NCBI GenBank assembly: GCA_023389895.1
Contig: JAEWDX010000427.1
Location: forward strand, 1-32,994
Direction of reading: 5' to 3'
DNA: 32,994 nucleotides
Source of the DNA: Bacillota bacterium
GTDB lineage: Bacteria; Bacillota; Bacilli; Bacillales; Cytobacillaceae
Each line of letters starts with the position of its first letter. Within the stretch, counting starts at the first letter, position 1. The position numbers were made by a program, and so were the translations under genes. Under the pieces are notes generated by a model. That model did no database searches, had not been told where the DNA came from, and was given only the letters and a program-made list of their open reading frames with translations. Positions 15,533 to 23,214 of this stretch are shown here, piece after piece.

Positions 15533-15795
15533 GTATAAAAAAGACCACACTCCTCCCAATAGTAGGGACGAGTGTGGTCGTGGTTCCACCCTAATTTATA
15601 AAACAAACAATAAGCTTGTTTTATACTCGAAAAAGATAACGGATTTCCCGATTATAGATAGTTTGGATTTTCCCATTTCCCTATAATAGCTCCAAGGTGG
15701 TAAATTATTCCCTTTTCTTCAGGGCTTTCAGCCAATGACCCTGTTCTCTAGTAAGAAAACGAAGAATAATTCATGTCCTCTTCAATGCTGGACTA
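15533..15795 (-). promoter_or_regulatory. T-box leader, gene-proximal copy (threonine)
   Basis: The minus strand carries the T-box sequence GGGTGGAACCACG (complement at 15579-15591). It is followed by a terminator built from GACCACACTC and GAGTGTGGTC (about 15541-15578) and a T run. Upstream in the leader are the stem I elements. An ACC triplet at 15701-15699 in TTTACCACC is the likely specifier, a threonine codon. Uncharged tRNA-Thr should stabilise the antiterminator and allow transcription of the ThrRS gene. Confidence 0.92.
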
Positions 15796-15804
15796 TTTAA
15801 TTTA

Positions 15805-16075
15805 ATAAAAAAAGACCACACTCCTCCCAATAGTAGTAGGGACGAGTGTGATCGTGGTTCCACCCTGATTTAATAAAGCAAACAATAAGCTTGCTTTCTG
15901 CTCGAAAAAGATAACGGATTTCCCGATTATAGATAGTCTGGGTTTCCCCATTTCCCTATAAAAGCTCTAAGGCGGTAAATTATTCCCTTTTCTTCAGGGC
16001 TCTCAGCCAATGACCCTGCTCTCTAGTAAGAAAACGAAGAATAACTCATGTCCTTTTCATAGCTTAATTAGATCT
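15805..16075 (-). promoter_or_regulatory. T-box leader, promoter-proximal copy (threonine)
   Basis: A second full T-box, clearly a duplicate of the gene-proximal one by eye. The T-box sequence is at 15853-15865 (complement), the terminator at about 15807-15852, and the specifier ACC at 15976-15974 in TTTACCGCC. Both must be read through for expression, so two uncharged tRNAs are needed. This makes control steeper, as known for Bacillus subtilis thrZ, which has three. Confidence 0.92.
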
Positions 16076-16095
16076 GCTATTTATTATTGTTCAAA

Positions 16096-16124
16096 ATTGT
16101 AGTACACATCTTAGAAAAGGTCAA
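16096..16124 (-). promoter_or_regulatory. Promoter of the T-box/ThrRS transcript
   Basis: On the minus strand TTGACC (16124-16119) and TACAAT (16101-16096) are spaced by 17 bp, a strong vegetative promoter. It lies just upstream of the distal T-box. No other promoter is visible between the two leaders. Confidence 0.75.
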
Positions 16125-16179
16125 GTAGCTTGTTTATATAATATTCATGGTATAATTTGGTTTTTTCATAAAAGCTAAG

Positions 16180-16207
16180 ATTCCCATCTAGAATATAGGT
16201 GGGGATT
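16180..16207 (-). terminator. Possible terminator after the racemase gene
   Basis: On the minus strand ATCCCCACCTAT can pair with ATAGATGGGAAT-like sequence through G-U pairs, around 16180-16207. The T run is weak (TTTTATG). It is the only hairpin between the racemase stop and the ThrRS promoter. Confidence 0.4.
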
Positions 16208-16210
16208 ATT

Positions 16211-16897
16211 TTACGCTACCTTAAAAGTGATATCTACAACCTTTTGCGCTAAAATATGACTTGGATCTATTATTTTGATTCCATCCAACTCACTTAAAAC
16301 GAGTGGAATTTCGGTGCACCCTGCAATAACTGCCTCTGCTCCTTTATCAATCATTGTTTGCGATGCTTGAAACAATAAATTCTTGCCTTTCGTGATATCT
16401 CCGGCTTTTACAGCATAAATACCTTCCATAACGCTAACTTGTGTAATCTCGTCAGGCTCCACTACAGCAATTTTACTTTCACGGAGGAACTTCTGGTATA
16501 GCTTGGTTGCCATTGTACCATCGGTCGCTAATAATGCTACGCTTCTTAAACCAACTTCATCTATGAATCTTACAGTTTCTTTGGGCATATTTATAATCGG
16601 GATATTGATTGCAGCTTGAATCTCATGCAAATAATAATGAGCAGTATTGCAGGCGATAGCGATCAATTCTGCCCCTGCTGCTTCCAATTTCTTAGCGGAT
16701 TGCTTCATAAAAGGAAGGGGATTCATTCCTGTACCCATTATGGCTGATGTACGGTCTGGAATTTGTGGATAATTGTCAACAATCATATGAATATGATCCT
16801 GATCATTCTTGGCAGGTGTTAATCGAATAATTTTGTTCATCAAATCAACTGTGGCAAGTGGCCCCATACCACCCATAATACCTATCGTTTTCATCAT
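16211..16897 (-). CDS. Aspartate/glutamate racemase family protein
   Basis: A PLP-independent amino-acid racemase of about 229 residues. These use two cysteines as the acid-base pair. The first is in ACNTAH (about residue 82 from the chosen start) and the second in AGCTEI (about residue 193). GIMGGMGPLATVDL at the N-terminus is the family hallmark. ATG at 16897 or the next ATG at 16894 is chosen because GGAGGG lies five bases upstream; the longer frame starts with a GTG inside that binding site. It lies downstream of a dicarboxylate/amino-acid symporter and LysR gene on the same strand. Uptake and racemisation of aspartate or glutamate is the likely pathway. A TATAGAA-A-TTCTATA dyad lies 84 bases upstream. 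Confidence 0.88.
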   Translation of the reverse strand: MMKTIGIMGGMGPLATVDLMNKIIRLTPAKNDQDHIHMIVDNYPQIPDRTSAIMGTGMNPLPFMKQSAKKLEAAGAELIAIACNTAHYYLHEIQAAINIPIINMPKETVRFIDEVGLRSVALLATDGTMATKLYQKFLRESKIAVVEPDEITQVSVMEGIYAVKAGDITKGKNLLFQASQTMIDKGAEAVIAGCTEIPLVLSELDGIKIIDPSHILAQKVVDITFKVA

Positions 16898-16980
16898 GCT
16901 ACCCTCCACTTTTTTCTTTTGTTCAATTAAAGTATAAATCCTTAGTGAATGGTAGCGTATATCAAAAGAATTTAATTAGA

Positions 16981-16995
16981 TATAGAAATTCTATA
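16981..16995. promoter_or_regulatory. Dyad upstream of the racemase gene
   Basis: TATAGAA-A-TTCTATA is a perfect palindrome of LysR-box style. The same half-site (ATAGA/TCTAT) recurs upstream of the symporter promoter at 18705-18725, suggesting common control by the LysR protein encoded at 18902-19762. A -10-like TATACT lies closer to the gene without a good -35, consistent with activation. Confidence 0.5.
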
Positions 16996-17020
16996 TATAG
17001 GTAAAAATCCAAAAGAAAAA

Positions 17021-17056
17021 GTTGTTGAAGATCTGGGCTACCGAATCTCCAACAAC
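17021..17056 (-). repeat. Hairpin after the symporter gene
   Basis: GTTGTTGAAGAT (17021-17032) pairs with ATCTCCAACAAC (17045-17056) with one mismatch around a 12-base loop. On the minus strand it follows the symporter stop by about 100 bases and may be a weak terminator. On the minus strand TTTTTCTTTT follows, which supports that reading. Confidence 0.5.
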
Positions 17057-17154
17057 TGTGAGGGGGTAAGCTATTCTTTCTCTAATAACTAAAAACTCCA
17101 TCATTCTAGTCTATTACAGCCATGATTAAATCATTGTGATATCTAAATAATTGT

Positions 17155-18375
17155 TTATGCGCTTACTTCATTTGTTATTTTTACATTCCTTTTCTCCTCT
17201 ATAGCATTCACAACAACCGCAGCGGAAGCGTCACCTGTTACATTTACAGATGTTCGGATCATATCCAAGATTCGGTCGATGCCGGCAATAAGAGCAATAC
17301 CTTCAACTGGCAACCCTACTGAGGTTATGACCATCGTAAGCATAATCAAGCCTGCTCCAGGGACTCCCGCCGTACCGATAGAAGCGAGAGTTGCGGTTAA
17401 TACAACTGTTAACTGTTGAGTAAAAGTAAGATCAACGCCGAAAAATTGGGCTACAAATAAGACACATACACCTTGATATAAAGCAGTTCCATCCATATTG
17501 ATGGTGGCTCCGAGCGGAAGAACGAAGCTGCTTACTTTCCTAGAAACACCGAGATTTTCTTCTGTGTTTTTGATTGTTATTGGCAAAGTTCCCGCGCTAC
17601 TAGTCGTACTGAACGCCACCAAGCTAGCTGGAGCAATTCCCTTGAAAAATTTTAATGGGCTCATTTTTGCAAAAAGCTTAACAGAAAGTGAATAGGTAAA
17701 TGCAGCATGAAGAATGCATCCTATATAAACTACTAGAATAACCTTAAGAAGTGGAAGAAGTACAGAAAGTCCATATTTACCAACAGTTGGTGCTATCAGA
17801 CCGAAAACCCCGATAGGAGCAAATCGCATGATGATTCCTGTAATTTTGTACATGATTTCAGCTAGTTCATCAAAGAAGTTGTAAACTGTTTTTGCCCTAT
17901 CTCCTAACATAGTAATGGCTAATCCAAGGAAGATGGCAAAGAAGATGATTTGTAGCATATTCCCTTCTACCAATGCACCTAGGGGATTACTAGGTACGAT
18001 ATTTATCAATGTATCAACTATTCCAGGAGCCTCCGTTGGTTCTATCTTATCCGTGGCATCAGATAATTTGACACCAGTACCTGGTGAAAATACGTTTCCA
18101 AGGATTAACCCGATTATTACTGCAAGGGCCGTGGTTAACATATAGTAAATAAAAGTTATTCCACCCATACGCCCAACTTTCTTAATGTCTCCTGAGCTTG
18201 CAACGCCAACTATTAGGGAAGCAAGAACTAAAGGAACAATAATAAATTTAATCAGGCGCAAGAATAAATCACCAAGTGGTTTGACAACCTCGATACTTGG
18301 TCCAACGATAGTACCAACAATAATAGCAATGATGAATGAGATTAAAATTTGTGTCAGTAGATTAATTTTTTTCAT
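17155..18375 (-). CDS. Dicarboxylate/amino acid:cation symporter (GltP/DctA family)
   Basis: A 406-residue membrane transporter of the DAACS family that takes up glutamate, aspartate or C4-dicarboxylates with Na+ or H+. Eight helices and two re-entrant loops are expected. The serine-rich loop motif reads AFSTTSSAGTLPITIK at about residues 269-284. The substrate-binding block is PLGATINMDGTALYQGV near 295-311. A second loop, IGTAGVPGAGLIML, lies near 337-350. DRILDMIRTSVNVTGDA near 371-387 holds the Asp and Arg that read the amino group and side chain; Arg here favours acidic amino acids. The start at 18375 has AAAGGAGG five bases upstream. An upstream in-frame start at 18405 lacks one. It pairs with the racemase and LysR genes. 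Confidence 0.9.
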   Translation of the reverse strand: MKKINLLTQILISFIIAIIVGTIVGPSIEVVKPLGDLFLRLIKFIIVPLVLASLIVGVASSGDIKKVGRMGGITFIYYMLTTALAVIIGLILGNVFSPGTGVKLSDATDKIEPTEAPGIVDTLINIVPSNPLGALVEGNMLQIIFFAIFLGLAITMLGDRAKTVYNFFDELAEIMYKITGIIMRFAPIGVFGLIAPTVGKYGLSVLLPLLKVILVVYIGCILHAAFTYSLSVKLFAKMSPLKFFKGIAPASLVAFSTTSSAGTLPITIKNTEENLGVSRKVSSFVLPLGATINMDGTALYQGVCVLFVAQFFGVDLTFTQQLTVVLTATLASIGTAGVPGAGLIMLTMVITSVGLPVEGIALIAGIDRILDMIRTSVNVTGDASAAVVVNAIEEKRNVKITNEVSA

Positions 18376-18599
18376 AAGAACCTCCTTTTTTGAAGAGACC
18401 AACAAATATAAGATTTCAAGAAATAAGTTTAAGAGAAGGACTAATAAAACAAAAATATAAAAACTTTGTAATATTCAGATTTTTAAGGATAAAAAAATAG
18501 ATTTATTTTCCTTTAAATCGCTTAATACACTTTCTAAAACAAGCCAAATTATGTTTACTATTCGAGTCTAAATCTTTTATCTTTAATACTTCACTCCTT

Positions 18600-18725
18600 T
18601 CTTAGTATGGTCGTAGCTTAAGACCGTTTTCATACCAAGTAAAAAAATTATTACATTAAGTCTAATCTATTTTTGGTCAAGAAGATATATAAATAATTTA
18701 TCTCTATATAGAAAAAATCTATATA
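18600..18725 (-). promoter_or_regulatory. Symporter promoter with LysR-type dyad and leader hairpin
   Basis: On the minus strand TTGACC (18680-18675) and TAATGT (18658-18653) are 16 bp apart. About 25 bp upstream of the -35 lies a perfect dyad, TATATAGA-AAAAA-TCTATATA (18705-18725), the usual position of a LysR activation site. Just after the expected transcription start, an imperfect hairpin (CTTGGTATG ... CATACTAAG, 18600-18638) heads a leader of about 270 bases. The rest of the 526-base gap (18376-18901) shows no gene. Confidence 0.55.
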
Positions 18726-18901
18726 CAATGTGTCAATAGTCATTAATAAAAATTTATTCGACTAAATTTCATAGATACTTAACGAAACCGAAAACGATAA
18801 TTAATTACATAATAATCGCTATTGTTCTAACATATATAAACATCTTGTTATCATTTAAAAAATAGTTCGTTTTTCAGAAATAAACTCTTTATGAAATTGA
18901 T

Positions 18902-19762
18902 TCATTCAATAAAAAAATCAATAAAAGGTGGTCTACTTTCACCTTTCCGATAGATAAAATCAATTTTTACATCGAGTTGCCCTGATGTAATCAACGGTAC
19001 ACGAAACAATCGTCCGTTTTCAAGCTCTGTTCGCACACAATGCTCCGGCAAAAAGCTAATTCCTAGCCCATTAATGACTAAATTTTTTGCAGCTTCCATA
19101 CTATCAACTTCAAGAACTACATTAGGTTTAAGGTTTTTTGATTCAAACAAACCATAAATCATAAGCCAATCTACCGATCCATAATCAAAGAAGATAAGTG
19201 GTTGTTTACTTATTTCCTCAATAGTTATCCTATCATTTTGTAAAAGAGGATGGTCAGCAGGAGTAAAAAGTCCGATTGGATCATGGCGAAATAAAATAGA
19301 CTCGATTTGGTAATGTGTAACCGTTCGAACCATTCCAAAATCTACTTTTTTATCAAGAACCTTGTCTAAAATATCATTTGAATGTCCTGTCAGAATTTTG
19401 ACGTTAACATTAGGATATTTTCTTTTAAAAGTAGGAATAATTTCTGGAATAATATAGTTTGATATAGAACTTGCACATCCTATTATTAATTCATCGGGAG
19501 TGACTATCGGTTGGTGCAGTTTTAATTTTGCTTCCTGATAAGATTGTAAAATTTTTTCTGCATATGGCAAAAATAGCCGTCCCTCGTCACTTAATGAAAT
19601 TTGTTTCCCTACACGATGGAATAATTTTACATTAAGTTCACGTTCCAGGCTGTGAATACGGGCAGTAACTGAAGGTTGAGTTAGATATAGTGCCTCAGCC
19701 GTTTTAACAAAACTCCCTAAATGAACAGCATAGACGAATGCTTCAATGTTTTCGAGATTCAA
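18902..19762 (-). CDS. LysR family transcriptional regulator
   Basis: About 286 residues from the chosen start. The N-terminal helix-turn-helix is typical: NIEAFVYAVHLGSFVKTAEALYLTQPSVTARIHSLERELN at about residues 4-43. The periplasmic-binding-protein-like effector domain spans about 85-286 (ELIIGCASSISNYIIPEI at its start, GLGISFLPEHCV near 236). I prefer the TTG at 19762 because AAAGGTGG precedes it by seven bases; the longer frame to 19786 runs through that binding site. The gene shares strand and order with the symporter and racemase. ATAGA/TCTAT dyads upstream of both suggest it activates them in response to an acidic amino acid. The coinducer is inferred. Confidence 0.88.
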   Translation of the reverse strand: MNLENIEAFVYAVHLGSFVKTAEALYLTQPSVTARIHSLERELNVKLFHRVGKQISLSDEGRLFLPYAEKILQSYQEAKLKLHQPIVTPDELIIGCASSISNYIIPEIIPTFKRKYPNVNVKILTGHSNDILDKVLDKKVDFGMVRTVTHYQIESILFRHDPIGLFTPADHPLLQNDRITIEEISKQPLIFFDYGSVDWLMIYGLFESKNLKPNVVLEVDSMEAAKNLVINGLGISFLPEHCVRTELENGRLFRVPLITSGQLDVKIDFIYRKGESRPPFIDFFIE

Positions 19763-19835
19763 AACAGAAACCACCTTTCTTGCCACATCGTACTTTTTCT
19801 ACAAAATCTTTGATTCATTGGCCAAATTTCAAACC

Positions 19836-20006
19836 TTACTCATCTTTTATAAATGGCAGGTTGTTGATAGCCGGTTGGACATTTAATGTTTCCGCACCTG
19901 CTTCAATGGTTTGTAAAACAGTCTCCAGTTTTCTTGAGGATGAAGCATTGATACTAATTCCGTTGCTTTCACTCTTAACGACGAATGAATTAATTAATTT
20001 ATTATA
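19836..20006 (-). pseudogene. Unidentified coding remnant
   Basis: A minus-strand frame of about 56 codons reads protein-like text (NSFVVKSESNGISINASSS, then LETVLQTIEAGAETLNVQP) and ends at TAA 19838-19836. It has no start codon or ribosome binding site. I do not recognise the family. It lies 74 bases upstream of the LysR start and may be a truncated gene. Confidence 0.35.
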
Positions 20007-20039
20007 AGATACCTAGTACTATAATATCACTTAAAATAG

Positions 20040-20200
20040 TATAGGAATGAATCATTTTACATAGAGCTCTGCATGAGCATTGCCGAAGCCATCATCGAGT
20101 TCAACAACGGAACAATTACCCATTGAATCCAAAGGTGTAAAGGTGAGAATATTAAATTTACGCTACCTAGAGTGACAGGTACCGCAAAGGGACAGTTGTC
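20040..20200 (+). pseudogene. Possible histidine-kinase C-terminal remnant
   Basis: From 20073 the plus strand reads MSIAEAIIEFNNGTIT, similar to the G-x-G-box helix of histidine kinases (GLGLSIAKAIIE..GG.I). After frame changes it continues IESKG and ENIKFTLPRV, like the final strand of the ATPase domain. Stops and frameshifts break it. Assigned by motif only. The gap to 20458 otherwise holds nothing I can name. Confidence 0.35.
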
Positions 20201-20458
20201 CATCTATGTTTTAAAAAATGTGAGAAAAATCACGAATATACAATTGATAATCATTAGGGGAAAAATGTAATTAATAAAAGGATAAAAGAAAGTACGGCTT
20301 GTCATTCATTAACATCTGAGTTATTATTCACAGTAAGGTAGGTGCTTTAAAATGCTATATATAAAATTTGTTAAACTCACTAGAAAACTTTGCTCTGTAC
20401 AAATGTATACGATGAAGCGTTGTACGGAGCTTAATCAAGGGGCATAATGCTTCTTATA

Positions 20459-20538
20459 TTCATCGGCTGAATAGTCTGGAAGAAGTATGGTTTTTACTAT
20501 GCTTATTTAATGAGGGCTATTTGCTGATGGAAAAATAG
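20459..20538 (+). pseudogene. Possible ECF sigma-factor remnant
   Basis: A short frame reads IHRLNSLEEVWFLLCLFNEGYLL before TAG. The LFNEGY motif is characteristic of the C-terminal region of SigJ/ECF-type sigma factors of the DUF6596 group. Nothing else of the gene is visible. Weak evidence. Confidence 0.3.
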
Positions 20539-20543
20539 ATTAA

Positions 20544-20578
20544 GGGGCCATAGACAATGCTTTGTCTATGGCCCTTTG
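20544..20578. terminator. Rho-independent terminator
   Basis: GGGCCATAGACAA pairs perfectly with TTGTCTATGGCCC (right arm 20562-20574) around a short loop and is followed by TTTGTGTTTGTT. It isolates the ABC-F promoter from upstream transcription. Confidence 0.8.
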
Positions 20579-20601
20579 TGTTTGTTGCAACTCGAATGAG
20601 T

Positions 20602-20697
20602 TTTACATCAAATTGGCGTTGTATATAACGTGCTGAAAAGTACGATACACCACAAAGCAGAGGGCTAATGTCAAAAGACATTACTCTCTGCTTTTTT
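20602..20697 (+). promoter_or_regulatory. ABC-F gene promoter and attenuator-like hairpin
   Basis: TTTACA (20602-20607) and TATAAC (20624-20629), 16 bp apart, form a promoter. About 20 bases after the expected start lies a long hairpin: AAAGCAGAG with CTCTGCTTT outside, TAATGTC with GACATTA inside, and AAAA loop (20654-20694), then six T. This is a complete terminator between promoter and gene, so most transcripts should stop unless induced. A frame beginning ATG TCA AAA in the hairpin loop (20668) runs in frame into the ABC-F gene and might act as a leader. Confidence 0.55.
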
Positions 20698-20721
20698 ATT
20701 TTTAGGAAAAGAGGAATCATT

Positions 20722-22260
20722 ATGAGCTTACTTACAGTTGAAAACTTATCACATTCTTTTATAGATAAAACCTTATATGAAAATGCTTATTTCGATTTGC
20801 ATAAGAGCGAACATATGGGAATAGTTGGACAAAACGGTGCTGGAAAAAGTACCTTAATAAAAATATTGATGGGAGAGATTATTCCAGATGAAGGGGAAAT
20901 CAAATGGCAACCTAGTATTCAAATTGGACATTTAGATCAATATGCTGAAATTGATGGAAACAATACAATTTGGGAATATCTCAAGACTGCGTTTGCGGAT
21001 TTGTTTGAAATGGAGAACAAAATGAACAGATTATATCAAGATAGTGCTATTACTGGTAATACGGAACAATTATTACAAGCTGCAACATATCAAGAACAAC
21101 TGGAAGCTAACGATTTCTATTCTGTAGATAGCAACATTAATAAAATTGCTGCCGGCTTAGGTATCGATGCAATTGGAATAGATCGTAAGATTCAAGAGCT
21201 AAGTGGCGGACAACGTGCCAAGGTCATTTTAGCAAAGCTTTTACTGGAAAAACCTAATGTACTGTTGCTAGATGAGCCTACAAACTTCCTTGATAAAGAA
21301 CATGTGAAATGGCTTGCGAATTATTTAGAAGCGTTTGATGGTGCTTTTATTGTGGTTTCGCATGATTTTAGTTTTTTAGAAAAAGTATCTTCCTGTATAT
21401 GTGATATAGAGTTTGGAACCATTAAGAAGTATTATGGCAAATATTCAGTTTTTCTCCGTCAAAAGGAGCATTTACGTCAGGATTATATTCGTCGGTATAG
21501 CGCTCAACAAAAAAAGATTGAAAAAACGGAAGAGTTTATTCGAAAGAATATTGCTGGGAATAATTCAAGAATAGCAAAAGGACGTAGAAAACAACTGGAA
21601 AGGATAGAGAGAATCGCTCCACCAACATTTACTCATAAACCATCCATTCATTTCCATGAGATGCCAATTCCAGCAAATAAAGTGCTCACAGTCAAGGACC
21701 TTGAAGTTGGTTATAATTCGGCACTTTTACCAAAATTAAATTTGGGGGTTATGGGTGGACAAAAGCTTATTATTACAGGATTTAACGGGATTGGAAAATC
21801 AACTTTATTAAAAACTTTAGTTGGGCGTATTCCTGCTATTTCAGGTCATTTTCAATTTTCAGATCAAATAAAAGTGGGATACTATGAGCAAGATTTAAAC
21901 TGGGACAACGGAGCAATGACACCGCTCCAAATTATCTCAGAACAGTTTCCTAAACTGAATGTGAAGGAGATACGGCAGCATCTAGCACGATGTGGCGTAA
22001 AAGATAAGGACCTTTCTCAAGAAATTAGCACATTAAGTGGTGGAGAACAATCAAAAGTGAAATTATGTGGTTTGATACTTTCTCCATTTAATTTTCTCAT
22101 TTTAGATGAGCCTACGAATCATCTGGATGCGGAAGCGAAAGAAGCTATACGGAAGGCTTTAATCCAGTTTAGAGGAAGTGTGTTACTCGTTTCTCACGAA
22201 GAGAGTTTTTACTGTGATTGGGCAGATGGTATTTTCGATATAGAAAATGGCATAATGTAA
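20722..22260 (+). CDS. ABC-F family ATP-binding protein
   Basis: A 512-residue soluble protein with two ATP-binding cassettes and no membrane segment. ABC-F proteins act on the ribosome, either as translation factors or by expelling antibiotics. Cassette 1: Walker A GQNGAGKST (about 37-45), signature LSGGQ (about 159-163), Walker B VLLLDEPTNFLD. Cassette 2: Walker A GFNGIGKST (about 351-359), signature LSGGEQ (about 437-442), Walker B FLILDEPTNHLD. The linker between cassettes (about 230-310) is charged and helical with basic repeats, the part that reaches the ribosome. The ATG at 20722 has GAGGAA upstream. Overall look is YkpA/YbiT-like, yet the preceding attenuator is more typical of inducible resistance genes. 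Substrate unknown. Confidence 0.9.
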   Translation: MSLLTVENLSHSFIDKTLYENAYFDLHKSEHMGIVGQNGAGKSTLIKILMGEIIPDEGEIKWQPSIQIGHLDQYAEIDGNNTIWEYLKTAFADLFEMENKMNRLYQDSAITGNTEQLLQAATYQEQLEANDFYSVDSNINKIAAGLGIDAIGIDRKIQELSGGQRAKVILAKLLLEKPNVLLLDEPTNFLDKEHVKWLANYLEAFDGAFIVVSHDFSFLEKVSSCICDIEFGTIKKYYGKYSVFLRQKEHLRQDYIRRYSAQQKKIEKTEEFIRKNIAGNNSRIAKGRRKQLERIERIAPPTFTHKPSIHFHEMPIPANKVLTVKDLEVGYNSALLPKLNLGVMGGQKLIITGFNGIGKSTLLKTLVGRIPAISGHFQFSDQIKVGYYEQDLNWDNGAMTPLQIISEQFPKLNVKEIRQHLARCGVKDKDLSQEISTLSGGEQSKVKLCGLILSPFNFLILDEPTNHLDAEAKEAIRKALIQFRGSVLLVSHEESFYCDWADGIFDIENGIM

Positions 22261-22309
22261 ACTCTATAAAAGCACTTGCGATAGAAGAAAAAAATATGGA
22301 GGAAGAAAA

Positions 22310-22996
22310 ATGAAGATAATAGAACTATCTATTGAATTTGAATTTAATGGACAAAAAAATTACATCTATCCTAGCTTAATTATATTGAATAATGAACTAA
22401 CCTTGGTCGATACAGGGTATATAGATTTTTTACCCTTGATTGAAAAAGAAATTTTAAAAAATGGATATGAAATGAGGGATTTAATGAATATCATCATTAC
22501 TCACTATGATGATGATCATATAGGTTCCTTATATAATTTCAAAGAAAAGTATCCATGGATTAACATTATAGCTAGTGAAATTGAATCAAAATACATTAGT
22601 GGTGAAATGAAGTCAGAGAGATTAGTTCAAGCGGAAGAAATGCTAGAAAATATGCCAAATGAAGAAATCGAATTCGGTAAATGGTTTATCCAGCAATTAA
22701 AGAATTTGAAGCATGTTTCAATTGATGAAAAGGTACATGATGGTGATATGATTTTAGATAACAAATGTAGAGTAGTAGCAACACCAGGGCATACTTCAGG
22801 GCATGTTTCATTATATTTTCCAAGTTTAAAAAGTGTAATTACAGGTGATGCAGCTGTTAATGAGGATCACGAATTGGTTATTGCTAATCCAAACTTTTGT
22901 TTAAATGTTGAGAAAGCAGAACAGTCTTTAAGAAAGATTAAAAATCTTAAAGCTGAAACTTACTATTGTTATCATGGTGGGAAATTTATTTTATAA
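22310..22996 (+). CDS. MBL-fold metallo-hydrolase
   Basis: A 228-residue metallo-beta-lactamase-fold hydrolase. The metal motif reads THYDDDHIGS at about residues 64-73, a variant of HxHxDH in which the second His is Asp. The third ligand His is in ATPGHTSGHVSLY (about 163) and the bridging Asp in VITGDAAV (about 183). A late His is in CYHGGKF. The DTGYIDFLP block near 35 is typical. The change in the first motif suggests a different metal or activity from glyoxalase II. AGGAGG precedes the ATG by six bases. It lies 49 bases after the ABC-F gene and is probably read with it. Confidence 0.85.
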   Translation: MKIIELSIEFEFNGQKNYIYPSLIILNNELTLVDTGYIDFLPLIEKEILKNGYEMRDLMNIIITHYDDDHIGSLYNFKEKYPWINIIASEIESKYISGEMKSERLVQAEEMLENMPNEEIEFGKWFIQQLKNLKHVSIDEKVHDGDMILDNKCRVVATPGHTSGHVSLYFPSLKSVITGDAAVNEDHELVIANPNFCLNVEKAEQSLRKIKNLKAETYYCYHGGKFIL

Positions 22997-23039
22997 TTAG
23001 GGTCAAACGTAAATATTCGGCTCTTGAATTAAGAATATG

Positions 23040-23205
23040 TATTGAAATAGTTTACTTATTAAGCCAAAAAGGCTCTAGTTGAACAAAATGAAACAACTAT
23101 GCCCTAGATCCTTTCGCCTCAATAAGTAAAAATACAACGACAGGAAAAGAAAAACAAGTTGTTTTCTTTTCCTGTTTCATTTTAAGGGCTTATGGACAGC
23201 CCCCT
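23040..23205 (+). mobile_element. Possible 3' remnant of an IS1182-like element
   Basis: The text NSLLIKPKRL before a stop at about 23076 resembles the C-terminal HNLLK end of IS1182-type transposases. TTTACTTATT (23051-23060) and AATAAGTAAA (23121-23130) form an inverted repeat, as at the equivalent place in the 3.7-kb remnant. GGACAGCCCC near 23192 looks like an insertion-sequence end. No transposase domain remains, so this is a weak call. Confidence 0.3.
23140..23178. terminator. Bidirectional terminator
   Basis: CAGGAAAAGAAAA (23141-23153) pairs perfectly with TTTTCTTTTCCTG (23162-23174). It lies between the convergent MBL gene and polyamine-synthase gene and can serve both. Confidence 0.75.
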
Positions 23206-23214
23206 CCATCTTTT

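Noticed and set aside
15541..16075. Long near-identical direct repeats as an insertion-sequence duplication
   Set aside because: Each copy is a full T-box leader with T-box sequence, terminator and specifier, so regulatory duplication explains them.
19738..20007. 89-codon plus-strand frame
   Set aside because: No binding site or protein-like pattern; the minus strand of the same stretch reads more like a coding remnant.
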